A stretch of 64,000 nt of DNA from Pseudomonas sp. R5-89-07 (GTDB lineage: Bacteria > Pseudomonadota > Gammaproteobacteria > Pseudomonadales > Pseudomonadaceae). The notes under the pieces are model-generated. The model ran no database searches, had not been told where the DNA came from, and saw only the letters and a program-made list of their open reading frames with translations. The position numbers and the translations under genes are program-made. Below are positions 46,723 to 56,085 of the stretch, piece after piece. The stretch covers positions 4,030,001-4,094,000 of the forward strand of contig NZ_CP027727.1 of NCBI RefSeq assembly GCF_003851685.1, given 5' to 3'. The stretch's first letter is position 1; the number at the start of each line of letters is the position of its first letter.

Positions 46723-46751
46723 ACTGTGGTCGACCAATAATTCTGATCAGG

Positions 46752-48266
46752 TCATTTCTTTTTCTTCTTGTCGTGCTTGTCGCTCTTGGCAAACGCATCT
46801 TCCAGCGCGCGGTTGAGGGTGCGCAGCACCTTGACCCTGGCCCAGCGCTTGTCATTGGCCTCCACCAGGGTCCAGGGCGCAATTTCGGTGCTGGTACGGT
46901 CGACCATGTCGCCGACAGCGGCGCGGTAATCGTCCCACTTGTCGCGGTTGCGCCAGTCGTCTTCGGTGATCTTGAAGCGTTTGAAAGGGATTTCTTCGCG
47001 CGCCTGAAAGCGCTCCAGTTGGGTGTCCTTGTCGATGGCCAGCCAGAACTTGACCACGATCACCCCGGCATCGCGCAATTGCTCTTCGAAGTCATTGATC
47101 TCGCCATAGGCGCGCATCCAGTCGGCCGGGGTGCAGAAGCCTTCGATGCGCTCCACCAGTACGCGGCCGTACCAGGAGCGGTCGAACACGGTAAACATGC
47201 CGCGGGCCGGGATCTTCTGCCAGAACCGCCACAAGTAAGGCTGGGCGCGTTCGTCTTCACTGGGCGCGGCAATCGGCACGATGTGGTACTGGCGCGGGTC
47301 CAGCGCCGCCGCCACGCGTCGGATCGCGCCGCCCTTGCCGGCCGCGTCGTTGCCTTCGAAGACACTTACCAACGCGTGCTTGCGCATGCGTTTGTCGCGC
47401 ATCAGGCCGGAGAAGCGCGCTTGTTCGGTAATCAGTTGTTCTTCGTAATCGTCCTTGTCCAGGCGCAGGGACAGGTCGAGGCTGTCGAGCAGGCTTTTCT
47501 CGTCCACCGACGCAATCAAGGGCGCCGGGTTCATGCCGCTGGCCTTGCCCTTGGGCAGCTTCAAGGCATTCTGCAAACCCTCGAGCAGAATCTTGCCCAC
47601 GGTGAGCCCACGGTAGTGAGGGTCGACACCTTCGATTACATGCCACGGCGCGTAGTCGCGGCTGGTGCGGCGCAGCACGCGCTCGCCGAAATGCACGAAC
47701 TTGTCGTAGGTCGCCGACTGCTGCCAATCCAACGGGCTGATGCGCCAGCTGTGCAGCGGGTCATCGGCCAGCGCCTTGAGGCGTGCCTTCATCTGCTTCT
47801 TGGACAGGTGGAACCAGAACTTGAAGATCAGCGCCCCTTCATCGCAGAGCATCTTTTCCAGGCGCTCGGCGCCGGCGATGGCTTGGTCCAGACGCGCGTC
47901 CTTGATGCGCCCGTGAACCCGGCTCTGCAGCATCTGGCTGTACCAGTTGCCAAAGAAAATCCCCATGCGGCCCTTGGCCGGCAGTTGCCGCCAGTAACGC
48001 CAGGCCGGTGGGCGCGCCAGTTCCTCATCGGTCTGCTGGTCGAAGGTGCGCACTTCGATCAGGCGCGGGTCCATCCACTCGTTGAGCAGCTTGATCGTCT
48101 CGCCCTTGCCCGCGCCCTCGATGCCGTTGATCAGGATGATCACCGGAAAGCGCTTTTGCTGTTGCAGCTCATACTGCACTTCCAGCAAGGCTTCGCGCAG
48201 GGCGGGCACTTCGGCCTCAAAGGTGTCTTTGTCGATGGCGTGACCGATTTCGGCGGATTCGAACAT
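46752..48266 (-). CDS. pap: Polyphosphate:AMP phosphotransferase
   Basis: 504-residue class II PPK2-type kinase that phosphorylates AMP to ADP with polyphosphate. Two PPK2 domains in tandem: the first (about 1-230) has Walker A GIEGAGKGET, the second (about 270-490) has FEGNDAAGKGG and the following lid motif FDRSWYGRVLVERIEGF. ATG 48266 (MFESAEIGHAIDKDTF) has GGAG five bases before it; the frame is open upstream to 48347. C-terminus is Lys-rich (KHDKKKKK). Divergent from mnmC. Confidence 0.92.
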   Translation of the reverse strand: MFESAEIGHAIDKDTFEAEVPALREALLEVQYELQQQKRFPVIILINGIEGAGKGETIKLLNEWMDPRLIEVRTFDQQTDEELARPPAWRYWRQLPAKGRMGIFFGNWYSQMLQSRVHGRIKDARLDQAIAGAERLEKMLCDEGALIFKFWFHLSKKQMKARLKALADDPLHSWRISPLDWQQSATYDKFVHFGERVLRRTSRDYAPWHVIEGVDPHYRGLTVGKILLEGLQNALKLPKGKASGMNPAPLIASVDEKSLLDSLDLSLRLDKDDYEEQLITEQARFSGLMRDKRMRKHALVSVFEGNDAAGKGGAIRRVAAALDPRQYHIVPIAAPSEDERAQPYLWRFWQKIPARGMFTVFDRSWYGRVLVERIEGFCTPADWMRAYGEINDFEEQLRDAGVIVVKFWLAIDKDTQLERFQAREEIPFKRFKITEDDWRNRDKWDDYRAAVGDMVDRTSTEIAPWTLVEANDKRWARVKVLRTLNRALEDAFAKSDKHDKKKKK

Positions 48267-48421
48267 GGGCTGCTCCGTTTCAAGATGGCTCAAGACTAGC
48301 GGATTGGGCAGCAACACGCGGAGGGAAATTCCACCGAGGCTTGCCATGGGTCAATTCCAGGCCTGTCGATCGGCTAGAATGGCCGCCTTGTGTTTGCCCG
48401 CTGTCTATTTATGAGCCGCCC

Positions 48422-50413
48422 ATGACCCCCATCGCCCACGCCCAGCTCGACTGGGACGACCACGGCCGCCCGCATTCGCGGATGTTCAACGACGTGTATT
48501 TCTCCGACCAGTCGGGCCTTGAAGAAACCCGCTATGTGTTCCTGCAACAGAACCGTTTGCAGGAGCGCTTCGCCGCCTTGCCGGCAGGTGGGCGGCTGGT
48601 CATCGGCGAAACCGGCTTCGGCACCGGCTTGAATTTCTTGTGCGCCTGGCAGCTGTTCGATCAACACGCGGTGGCCGGGGCGCGCCTGCATTTTGTCAGC
48701 GTGGAGAAGTACCCGCTGAGCCACGCCGACCTGCAACGCGCCCTCGCCCTCTGGCCTGAGCTTCAACCCTACGCCGAAGCGCTGCTGGCCCAGTACATCG
48801 CCATTCACCCAGGCTTCCAGCAGCTGGTGCTGGACAATGGCCGCGTGACCCTGACACTGCTGATCGGCGATGCCCTGAAGCAATTGCCGCAACTGGATAC
48901 GCAGGTTGACGCCTGGTTTCTCGACGGCTTCGCCCCGGCGAAAAACCCGGACATGTGGACCGCCGAGCTGTTCGCCGAACTGGCGCGCCTGGCGGCACCG
49001 GGCTCGACCATCAGCACCTTCACCAGCACCGGTTGGGTAAGGCGCTTGATCAATGCCGCCGGCTTCAAGATGAAACGCACGCCGGGCATCGGCCACAAAT
49101 GGGAGATCCTGCGCGGGGAGTTTCTCGGCTGGCCCGAACACACGCCACCGCCCGCCGTGATCGCGCCGTGGTTCGCGCGGCCAGCACCTGCGCCCGGTGA
49201 ACGCCGAGCGCTGGTGATCGGCGGTGGGCTGGCCGGTTGCTGCACCGCAGCCAGCCTGGCGGCGCGGGGCTGGCAGGTGTGCCTGCTGGAACGCCACGAC
49301 GCCCTGGCCCAGGAAGCCTCCGGCAACCCGCAGGGCGTGCTGTACCTGAAGCTCTCGGCCCATGGCACGGCGCTGTCGCAGTTGATCGTCAGCGGTTTTG
49401 GCTACACGCGCCGGCTGCTGGAGCATTTACAGCGCGGGGTGGATTGGGACGCCTGCGGTGTGCTGCAACTGGCGTTCAATGCCAAGGAGGCCGAACGCCA
49501 GGCGCAACTGGCCGAGGCGTTCGCGCCGGGTCTGCTGCACCGCGTAGATGCAACCCAGGCGCAAGCCTACGCGCAGATACCGCTGGACATGGGCGGGCTG
49601 TTTTTTCCCGAAGGCGGCTGGGTCCATCCGCCTGCGCTGTGCGAGTGGCAGGCCCGCCATCCCGGGGTGCAGGTGCGCTTGCATGAAGAGGCGCTGACGT
49701 TGCAACGCATCGACGGCCAGTGGCAGGCCCGCAACGGTAAGACGCTGATCGCCAGCGCGCCGGTGGTGATTCTGGCCGGCGCCGCCGAGATCAAGCGCTT
49801 CCCCTTCAGCGCCGCGCTGCCGCTCAAGCGTATTCGCGGGCAGATCACCTGCCTGGCGCAGACCGCCGCCAGCCAAGCGTTGAGCACGGTGGTCTGCGGC
49901 CAGGGCTACGTCGCGCCGGCACGCCTGGGCGAACACACCCTGGGCGCCAGTTTCGATTTCAACAGCGACGATCTGACGCCCACCCTCGCCGAACACGCCG
50001 ATAACCTGGCCATGCTGCGGGAAATTTCCCCGGCTTTGCTGGACGCCTTGCACCCTGAAGGCGAGCCGCTCGAAACCCTGCAGGGCCGCGCCGCATTTCG
50101 CTGCACCAGCCCCGACTACCTGCCCATCGTCGGCCCGCTGGCCGATGCCACCGCGTTTGCCCAGGCGTACGGCGTATTGGCCAGGGATGCACGCCAAATA
50201 CCCGATACGCCGTGCCCATGGCTGGACGGTGTGTACATCAACAGCGGCCATGGTTCTCGCGGGTTGATCACCGCACCGCTATCGGCGCAACTGCTGGCGG
50301 CGTGGCTGGATAACGAGCCCTTGCCCGTGCCCCTGAGCGTGGCCCAGGCCTGCCATCCCAACCGCTTCGCCTTGCGCGAATTGATACGCGGCAAATCGCG
50401 AACGGCTACCTGA
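48422..50413 (+). CDS. mnmC: Bifunctional tRNA mnm5s2U34 methyltransferase / FAD oxidoreductase
   Basis: 663-residue enzyme finishing the mnm5s2U modification at wobble position 34: the C-terminal FAD domain (about 260-663, VIGGGLAGCCTAASLA) removes the carboxymethyl group from cmnm5s2U and the N-terminal SAM domain (about 1-240, GETGFGTGLNFL, then DAWFLDGFAPAKNPDMW) methylates the amine. ATG 48422 gives the usual MnmC start (MTPIAHAQLDWDDHGRPHSR). HGSRGLITAPLSA near the end is the FAD-binding C-terminal motif. Confidence 0.95.
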   Translation: MTPIAHAQLDWDDHGRPHSRMFNDVYFSDQSGLEETRYVFLQQNRLQERFAALPAGGRLVIGETGFGTGLNFLCAWQLFDQHAVAGARLHFVSVEKYPLSHADLQRALALWPELQPYAEALLAQYIAIHPGFQQLVLDNGRVTLTLLIGDALKQLPQLDTQVDAWFLDGFAPAKNPDMWTAELFAELARLAAPGSTISTFTSTGWVRRLINAAGFKMKRTPGIGHKWEILRGEFLGWPEHTPPPAVIAPWFARPAPAPGERRALVIGGGLAGCCTAASLAARGWQVCLLERHDALAQEASGNPQGVLYLKLSAHGTALSQLIVSGFGYTRRLLEHLQRGVDWDACGVLQLAFNAKEAERQAQLAEAFAPGLLHRVDATQAQAYAQIPLDMGGLFFPEGGWVHPPALCEWQARHPGVQVRLHEEALTLQRIDGQWQARNGKTLIASAPVVILAGAAEIKRFPFSAALPLKRIRGQITCLAQTAASQALSTVVCGQGYVAPARLGEHTLGASFDFNSDDLTPTLAEHADNLAMLREISPALLDALHPEGEPLETLQGRAAFRCTSPDYLPIVGPLADATAFAQAYGVLARDARQIPDTPCPWLDGVYINSGHGSRGLITAPLSAQLLAAWLDNEPLPVPLSVAQACHPNRFALRELIRGKSRTAT

Positions 50414-50575
50414 GGGCCAAGGGACCAATGCAAAGCGCGCCATTAATAAAAGTCCACTTATAACTTATCGTTCTAAAACTCCGGCGTTGTGCCTGGGGTC
50501 AGTTTCTGGGTAAGCGCCCTTTTGGTGCGTATTGAGTATTGACCCCTCCCCAACGGAAAAACCGGTAAGGAACTT

Positions 50576-52348
50576 ATGTGTGGATTAGCTGGCGAGTTAC
50601 GCTTTGATCATCAACCTGCCGACCTGGCAGCCGTGGAACGCATCACGCATCACCTCGCCCCTCGAGGCCCCGACGCCTGGGGCTTCCATGCTCAAGGGCC
50701 GATTGCCCTGGGCCATCGCCGCCTGAAAATCATGGACCTGTCGGACGGCTCTGCCCAACCGATGGTCGACGCCCAACCGGGCCTGTCCCTGGCGTTCAAC
50801 GGCGCGATCTACAACTTCCCGGAACTGCGCCAAGAGTTGGAAGCCCTGGGCTATGCCTTCTATTCGGGCGGCGACACTGAAGTGCTGCTCAAGGGCTATC
50901 ACGCCTGGGGCGAAGCGCTGCTGCCCAAGCTCAACGGCATGTTCGCCTTTGCCATCTGGGAGCGAGACGCCCAGCGTCTGTTCATCGCCCGTGACCGCCT
51001 CGGCGTCAAGCCGTTGTACCTGTCGCGTACCGGCCAGCGCCTGCGCTTTGCCTCGGCGTTGCCGGCGTTGCTCAAGGGCGGCGACATCAACCCGATTCTC
51101 GACCCGGTCGCGCTCAACCATTACCTCAATTTCCACGCGGTGGTGCCGGCTCCGCGCACGCTGCTGGCGGGCATCGAAAAGCTGCCGCCAGCCACCTGGA
51201 TGCGCATCGAGGCCGATGGCAAGACCGAACAGAAAACCTGGTGGACCCTGCCCTACGGCCCCCATGAAGATGAAAAACACCTGACCCTGGAAGACTGGAC
51301 CGACCGCGTACTCGACAGCACCCGCGAAGCCGTGGCCATTCGCCAACGCGCGGCCGTGGACGTCGGCGTGCTGCTCTCCGGCGGCGTCGACTCGAGCATG
51401 CTCGTCGGCCTGTTGCGCGAAGTGGGCGTGGAAGGCCTGTCGACCTTCTCCATCGGTTTTGAAGACGCCGGCGGCGAGCGTGGCGATGAGTTCCAGTATT
51501 CGGACCTGATTGCCAAGCACTACGGCACCCATCACCACCAATTGCGCATCGCCGAGAGCGAGATCATCGAGCAATTGCCGGCGGCCTTTCGCGCCATGAG
51601 CGAACCGATGGTCAGCCATGACTGCATCGCGTTCTACCTGCTCTCGCGGGAAGTGGCCAAGCATTGCAAGGTGGTGCAAAGCGGCCAGGGCGCCGACGAA
51701 TTGTTCGCCGGTTACCACTGGTACCCGCAGGTGGACGGCGCCAGCGACCCGTATGCGGCGTACCGCGAAGCGTTCTTCGACCGCAGCTACGACGACTATG
51801 CCGCCACCGTTGCGCCGAAATGGCTGACCGCCAACGACGCCGCCGGTGACTTCGTGCGCGAGCATTTTGCGATGCCAGGCGCGGACGCTGCGGTGGACAA
51901 GGCCCTGCGCCTGGACAGCACGGTGATGCTGGTGGACGACCCGGTCAAACGCGTCGACAACATGACCATGGCCTGGGGTCTGGAAGCGCGTACGCCGTTT
52001 CTCGACTACCGCCTGGTGGAACTGTCGGCCCGCGTGCCGGGCAAGTTCAAGTTGCCCGACGGCGGCAAACAGGTGCTCAAGGAGGCCGCGCGCCGCGTGA
52101 TCCCCAGCGAAGTCATCGACCGCAAGAAAGGCTACTTCCCGGTGCCCGGTCTCAAGCATTTGCAGGGCGATACCTTGAATTGGGTACGCGAACTGCTGCT
52201 GGACCCCAGCCAGGACCGTGGCTTGTTCAACCCCGCCATGCTCGACCGCTTGCTGACGGACCCACAAGGCCAACTGACCCCGTTGCGCGGCTCCAAGCTG
52301 TGGCAACTGGCGGCGCTGAACCTGTGGCTCAGCGAACAAGGAATCTGA
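50576..52348 (+). CDS. asnO: N-acetylglutaminylglutamine amidotransferase (NAGGN synthesis)
   Basis: 590-residue asparagine-synthetase-like enzyme that amidates the dipeptide NAGG to the compatible solute N-acetylglutaminylglutamine amide. The N-terminal Ntn glutaminase domain has the nucleophile Cys2 (MCGLAGELRF), RGPDAWG and FNGAIYN. The C-terminal synthetase domain has the ATP PP-loop VLLSGGVDSSMLVG and SGQGADELFAGY. AAGGA lies four bases before ATG. First gene of the operon; ngg follows after three bases. The 160-bp upstream gap should hold an osmotically induced promoter, which I could not assign. Confidence 0.93.
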   Translation: MCGLAGELRFDHQPADLAAVERITHHLAPRGPDAWGFHAQGPIALGHRRLKIMDLSDGSAQPMVDAQPGLSLAFNGAIYNFPELRQELEALGYAFYSGGDTEVLLKGYHAWGEALLPKLNGMFAFAIWERDAQRLFIARDRLGVKPLYLSRTGQRLRFASALPALLKGGDINPILDPVALNHYLNFHAVVPAPRTLLAGIEKLPPATWMRIEADGKTEQKTWWTLPYGPHEDEKHLTLEDWTDRVLDSTREAVAIRQRAAVDVGVLLSGGVDSSMLVGLLREVGVEGLSTFSIGFEDAGGERGDEFQYSDLIAKHYGTHHHQLRIAESEIIEQLPAAFRAMSEPMVSHDCIAFYLLSREVAKHCKVVQSGQGADELFAGYHWYPQVDGASDPYAAYREAFFDRSYDDYAATVAPKWLTANDAAGDFVREHFAMPGADAAVDKALRLDSTVMLVDDPVKRVDNMTMAWGLEARTPFLDYRLVELSARVPGKFKLPDGGKQVLKEAARRVIPSEVIDRKKGYFPVPGLKHLQGDTLNWVRELLLDPSQDRGLFNPAMLDRLLTDPQGQLTPLRGSKLWQLAALNLWLSEQGI

Positions 52349-52351
52349 TCG

Positions 52352-54097
52352 ATGAAACCTAACGCCGCGGCGTACAGCCAACGCTTGCTCAAGGTCCAGG
52401 CGCCGACCTACGAGCGCCTGCAGGCCCGGCTTGCCGAAGACGGCAGCCCGCAAGGCCCCGAACCGATTGCCGTGCATTGCGGCTGGGGCCGCCTGCTGAT
52501 CGGGCATACCTTTCCCGACCCGGCCAGCCTCGCCCAGGAGTTGCTCAAGGAGCAGCCCGGCGAGCGTGACATCGCACTGTATGTGGCCGCGCCCCAGCAG
52601 ATTCTCGGGATCGATCCGCAGAAACTGTTCCTCGACCCCTCCGATACGCTGCGCCTATGGTTCAGCGACTATCGCCCCGCTACACGGGTGTTTCGCGGCT
52701 TCCGCATCCGCCGTGTACAGAGCGAAGCCGACTGGCACGCGGTAAACCTGCTGTATCAAGGACGCGGCATGTTACCCGTTGATCCCGAGCGCCTGACGCC
52801 ACGTCATCAAGGCGGCCCGGTGTACTGGCTGGCGGAGGATGAAGACAGCGGCGCGGTCATCGGCAGCGTGATGGGCCTGAACCACCAGAAAGCTTTTCAC
52901 GACCCGGAAAACGGCTGCAGCCTGTGGTGCCTGGCGGTGGACCCGCAATGCACCCGGCCTGGCGTGGGTGAAGTGCTGGTGCGCCACTTGGTGGAACACT
53001 TCATGAGCCGTGGCCTGGGCTATCTGGACCTGTCGGTGCTGCACGATAACCGCCAGGCCAAAAACCTCTATGCCAAGCTCGGCTTCCGGGCGCTGACCAC
53101 CTTTGCGATCAAGCACAAGAACGGCATCAACCAGTCGCTGTTCCTCGGCCCTGGCCCTCAGGCCGGGCTCAATCCCTATGCGCGGATCATCGTTGAAGAA
53201 GCCCACCGGCGCGGCATCGATGTGCAGGTGGACGATGCCGAGGCCGGCCTGTTTACCCTCTGCCTCGGCGGGCGGCGCATACGCTGCCGCGAGTCGTTGA
53301 GCGACCTGACCAGCGCCATCAGCATGACCTTGTGCCAGGATAAGAGCCTGACCCACAAGGTGCTCAAAGCCGCCGGTTTGAAACTGCCTTCCCAGCAATT
53401 GGCGGGCAGTGCCGACGACAACCTGGAGTTTCTCGACGAGCATCAGCGCATCGTGGTCAAGCCCCTCGATGGCGAGCAAGGCCAGGGCGTGGCGGTGGAT
53501 CTGCAGACCATCGAGGAGGTGCAGCAAGCGATTGAAGCGGCGCGCCAATTCGACAGCCGGGTGCTGCTCGAGAGCTTCCACGAAGGCCTGGACCTGCGCA
53601 TTCTGGTGATCGGCTTTGAAGTGGTTGCCGCCGCGATTCGGCGCCCGGCCGAAGTGATAGGCGATGGTCAGCATTCGATCCGCGCCTTGATCGAAGCCCA
53701 AAGCCGGCGTCGCCAGGCTGCCACCGATGGCGAAAGCAAGATCCCCCTGGATGCGGAAACCGAGCGCACCCTGAAAGCCGCCGGGTATGACTACGACAGC
53801 GTGCTGCCACGCGGCGTGCAATTGGCCGTGCGTCGCACCGCCAACCTGCATACCGGTGGTTGCCTGGAAGACGTCACGGCGATCCTGCACCCGACCCTGG
53901 TGGACGCCGCCGTACGCGCCGCCCGTGCCCTGGACATTCCCGTGGTCGGCCTCGACTTGCTCGTGCCGGCCGCCGATCAACCCGAGTACGTGTTTATCGA
54001 AGCCAACGAGCGGGCCGGCCTTGCCAACCATGAACCGCAACCGACCGCTGAGAAGTTTGTGGACCTGTTGTTTCCGCACAGTCAGCCGGCCGCTTGA
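52352..54097 (+). CDS. ngg: N-acetylglutaminylglutamine synthetase
   Basis: 581-residue fused enzyme that acetylates and joins two glutamines to make NAGG. A GNAT acetyltransferase domain (about 105-270; LAVDPQCTRPGVGEVLVRHL is the acetyl-CoA motif, then LDLSVLHDNRQAKNLYAKLG) is joined to an ATP-grasp ligase domain (about 330-575; VVKPLDGEQGQGVAVDL, and EYVFIEANERAGLANHE with the metal ligands). Starts three bases after asnO, so they are co-translated. The product is amidated by AsnO. Confidence 0.93.
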   Translation: MKPNAAAYSQRLLKVQAPTYERLQARLAEDGSPQGPEPIAVHCGWGRLLIGHTFPDPASLAQELLKEQPGERDIALYVAAPQQILGIDPQKLFLDPSDTLRLWFSDYRPATRVFRGFRIRRVQSEADWHAVNLLYQGRGMLPVDPERLTPRHQGGPVYWLAEDEDSGAVIGSVMGLNHQKAFHDPENGCSLWCLAVDPQCTRPGVGEVLVRHLVEHFMSRGLGYLDLSVLHDNRQAKNLYAKLGFRALTTFAIKHKNGINQSLFLGPGPQAGLNPYARIIVEEAHRRGIDVQVDDAEAGLFTLCLGGRRIRCRESLSDLTSAISMTLCQDKSLTHKVLKAAGLKLPSQQLAGSADDNLEFLDEHQRIVVKPLDGEQGQGVAVDLQTIEEVQQAIEAARQFDSRVLLESFHEGLDLRILVIGFEVVAAAIRRPAEVIGDGQHSIRALIEAQSRRRQAATDGESKIPLDAETERTLKAAGYDYDSVLPRGVQLAVRRTANLHTGGCLEDVTAILHPTLVDAAVRAARALDIPVVGLDLLVPAADQPEYVFIEANERAGLANHEPQPTAEKFVDLLFPHSQPAA

Positions 54098-54118
54098 GGA
54101 ATGTGCTGAATGTGAAAC

Positions 54119-54188
54119 CGCTATCGGGAGCCCCCTCCCACCTTTGACGGTGTTCACCTTCAAAGGTGGGAGGGGCTGGCCCCCGATA
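54119..54188. repeat. REP pair in opposite order between ngg and the M42 peptidase gene
   Basis: Left arm GCTATCGGGAGCCCCCTCCC and right arm GGTGGGAGGGGCTGGCCCCC, inverted around CGGTGTTCACCT and extended by CACCTTTGA/TCAAAGGTG. The arms are in the reverse order to those of the 46-kb array (ATCGGG outside, GTGGG inside). It lies inside the operon. Confidence 0.88.
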
Positions 54189-54262
54189 AGGCCGGTGAAG
54201 GCAACTACATTCCCCCTTACCTCATCGAAACCATCGATGCCCTCAACTCATCAGGAGTTTCC

Positions 54263-55462
54263 ATGACCCGAACCATTCCCGAACCGGATCTCGCCTACCT
54301 GCAAAAAGTACTGCTGGAAATGCTCGCCATTCCCAGCCCCACCGGGTTTACCGACACCATCGTGCGCTACGTCGCCGAACGCCTGGAAGAACTTGGCATC
54401 CCGTTTGAAATGACCCGGCGCGGTACTATTCGCGCCACCCTCAAGGGCCAGAAAAGCAGCCCCGACCGCGCTGTCTCCGCGCACCTGGACACCATCGGCG
54501 CCGCCGTACGCGCCATCAAGGACAACGGCCGCCTGACGCTGGCGCCGGTGGGCTGCTGGTCAAGCCGCTTTGCCGAAGGCAGCCGCGTCAGCGTGTTCAC
54601 CGACAGCGGTGTGATTCGCGGCAGCGTGTTGCCCTTGATGGCCTCCGGGCATGCGTTCAACACCGCCGTGGATGAAATGCCGGTGAGCTGGGACCACGTC
54701 GAACTGCGTCTGGACGCCTACTGCGCGACCCGCGCCGATTGCGATTCCCTGGGCATCGGCATCGGCGACTACGTGGCATTCGACCCACTGCCGGAGTTCA
54801 CCGAAAGCGGGCACATCAGTGCGCGTCACCTGGACGACAAAGCCGGCGTCGCCGCCCTGCTCGCCGCGCTCAAGGCGATCGTCGACAGCGGCGAGCCGTT
54901 GCTGATCGACTGCCACCCGCTGTTTACCATCACCGAGGAAACCGGCAGTGGCGCGGCGGCGGCCCTGCCCTGGGATGTGAGTGAGTTCGTCGGTATCGAT
55001 ATCGCCCCGGTCGCCCCCGGCCAGCACTCCAGCGAGCACGCGGTGAGCGTGGCCATGCAGGATTCCGGCGGGCCGTATGACTATCACTTGTCACGTCACC
55101 TGCTGGGCCTGGCGGCGGATAACGAGTTGCCGGTGCGCCGCGACCTGTTCCGCTATTACTTCAGCGATGCGCATTCGGCGGTGACCGCCGGGCATGACAT
55201 TCGCACGGCCCTGCTGGCGTTCGGTTGCGACGCCACCCACGGCTACGAGCGCACCCATATCGACAGCCTGGCGGCCCTCAGTCGCCTGCTGGGCGCGTAC
55301 ATCCTCAGCCCACCGGTATTTGCCAGCGACGCGCAACCGGCCCAGGGCTCTCTGGACCGCTTCAGCCATCAGATCGAACATGAGACGCACATGGAGAACG
55401 ATACCCGTGTGCCGTCGGTGGACAGCCTGGTCGGCCATAAGTCAGACGCCGGCAGCAGCTGA
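54263..55462 (+). CDS. M42-family peptidase of the NAGGN system
   Basis: 399-residue zinc aminopeptidase-like protein found beside asnO-ngg. Metal-binding and catalytic residues of the M42/M28 type are visible: SAHLDTIGA (His, Asp), HLDDKAGVAALLA (Asp), TITEETGSGAA (Glu pair), GIDIAP (Asp) and the late His in THGYERTHIDSL. AGGAG lies five bases before ATG 54263. It would trim or recycle the dipeptide; this is inferred from context. The C-terminal ~40 residues are polar and look disordered. A REP pair separates it from ngg. Confidence 0.88.
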   Translation: MTRTIPEPDLAYLQKVLLEMLAIPSPTGFTDTIVRYVAERLEELGIPFEMTRRGTIRATLKGQKSSPDRAVSAHLDTIGAAVRAIKDNGRLTLAPVGCWSSRFAEGSRVSVFTDSGVIRGSVLPLMASGHAFNTAVDEMPVSWDHVELRLDAYCATRADCDSLGIGIGDYVAFDPLPEFTESGHISARHLDDKAGVAALLAALKAIVDSGEPLLIDCHPLFTITEETGSGAAAALPWDVSEFVGIDIAPVAPGQHSSEHAVSVAMQDSGGPYDYHLSRHLLGLAADNELPVRRDLFRYYFSDAHSAVTAGHDIRTALLAFGCDATHGYERTHIDSLAALSRLLGAYILSPPVFASDAQPAQGSLDRFSHQIEHETHMENDTRVPSVDSLVGHKSDAGSS

Positions 55463-55521
55463 TACTGGCAACATGGGTCCCGGCACAGTAGCATCGCCGG
55501 GACCTGACACCTGAGGCTTGT

Positions 55522-55749
55522 ATGCTGATTCCCTACGACGCGCTTGAAGTCGACACCCTGACCCGTCTCATCGAAGATTTCGTCACCCGCGATGGCACCG
55601 ACAATGGCGACGACACACCGCTGGAAACCCGTGTATTGCGGGTGCGCCAGGCACTGACCAAGGGCCAGGCCCTGATCGTGTTCGATCCGGAAAGCGAACA
55701 ATGCCAATTGATGCTCAAGCACGACGTGCCCAAGCATCTGTTTGACTGA
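55522..55749 (+). CDS. YheU-family protein (UPF0270)
   Basis: 75-residue acidic protein matching YheU: MLIPYDALEVDTLTRLIEDF, RDGTDNGD and ALIVFDPESEQCQLML. GAGG before ATG. Function unknown. Its stop is five bases from the end of the convergent csrA gene. Confidence 0.85.
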   Translation: MLIPYDALEVDTLTRLIEDFVTRDGTDNGDDTPLETRVLRVRQALTKGQALIVFDPESEQCQLMLKHDVPKHLFD

Positions 55750-55754
55750 CGGTA

Positions 55755-55958
55755 TCAGGGGTTGGGCACCGGCACCGGATAAGTCGCGCTGGCCTTGCGC
55801 TCGAGGATTTTGCGGTACACCTCGGCGCGGTGCACGCTGACGCCTACGGGTGCTTCGATGCCGAATTTAACGTGATGACCGTTGAGTTCGAGAATGTGCA
55901 AGACGATGTCATCGCCGATGGCGATGGTTTGGCCTACAGCACGGCTTAAGACCAGCAT
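55755..55958 (-). CDS. csrA: CsrA/Rsm-family translational regulator
   Basis: 67-residue RNA-binding dimer that blocks ribosome sites at GGA motifs. ATG 55958 (MLVLSRAVGQTIAIGDDIV) has AGGA before it; the longer frame is not CsrA-like. Conserved core: IEAPVGVSVHRAEVYRKI, with the Arg (VHR) needed for RNA binding present. It departs from canonical RsmA and RsmE (MLILTRR/K, INAPKDVAVHREEI) and is longer in polar, Pro-rich tail (YPVPVPNP). I read it as the third, divergent paralogue seen in P. fluorescens strains (RsmI-like), from memory. Convergent with yheU. Confidence 0.88.
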   Translation of the reverse strand: MLVLSRAVGQTIAIGDDIVLHILELNGHHVKFGIEAPVGVSVHRAEVYRKILERKASATYPVPVPNP

Positions 55959-56085
55959 GGCGGTTGTCCTTTTCCAGTGTCCGGACCCCGACCATCCTTG
56001 TTTGCAGCACAACTCACAACGGCTTGCGGCCAAATCAGGCGCCACCTACACAGATAGGTAACTTACCTGACAGACCGCCCCCAGA

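Noticed and set aside
48352..48380. mnmC promoter with TAGAAT at 48375
   Set aside because: The -10 is plausible, but no reasonable -35 hexamer lies 16-18 bases upstream, so it is not listed as a feature.
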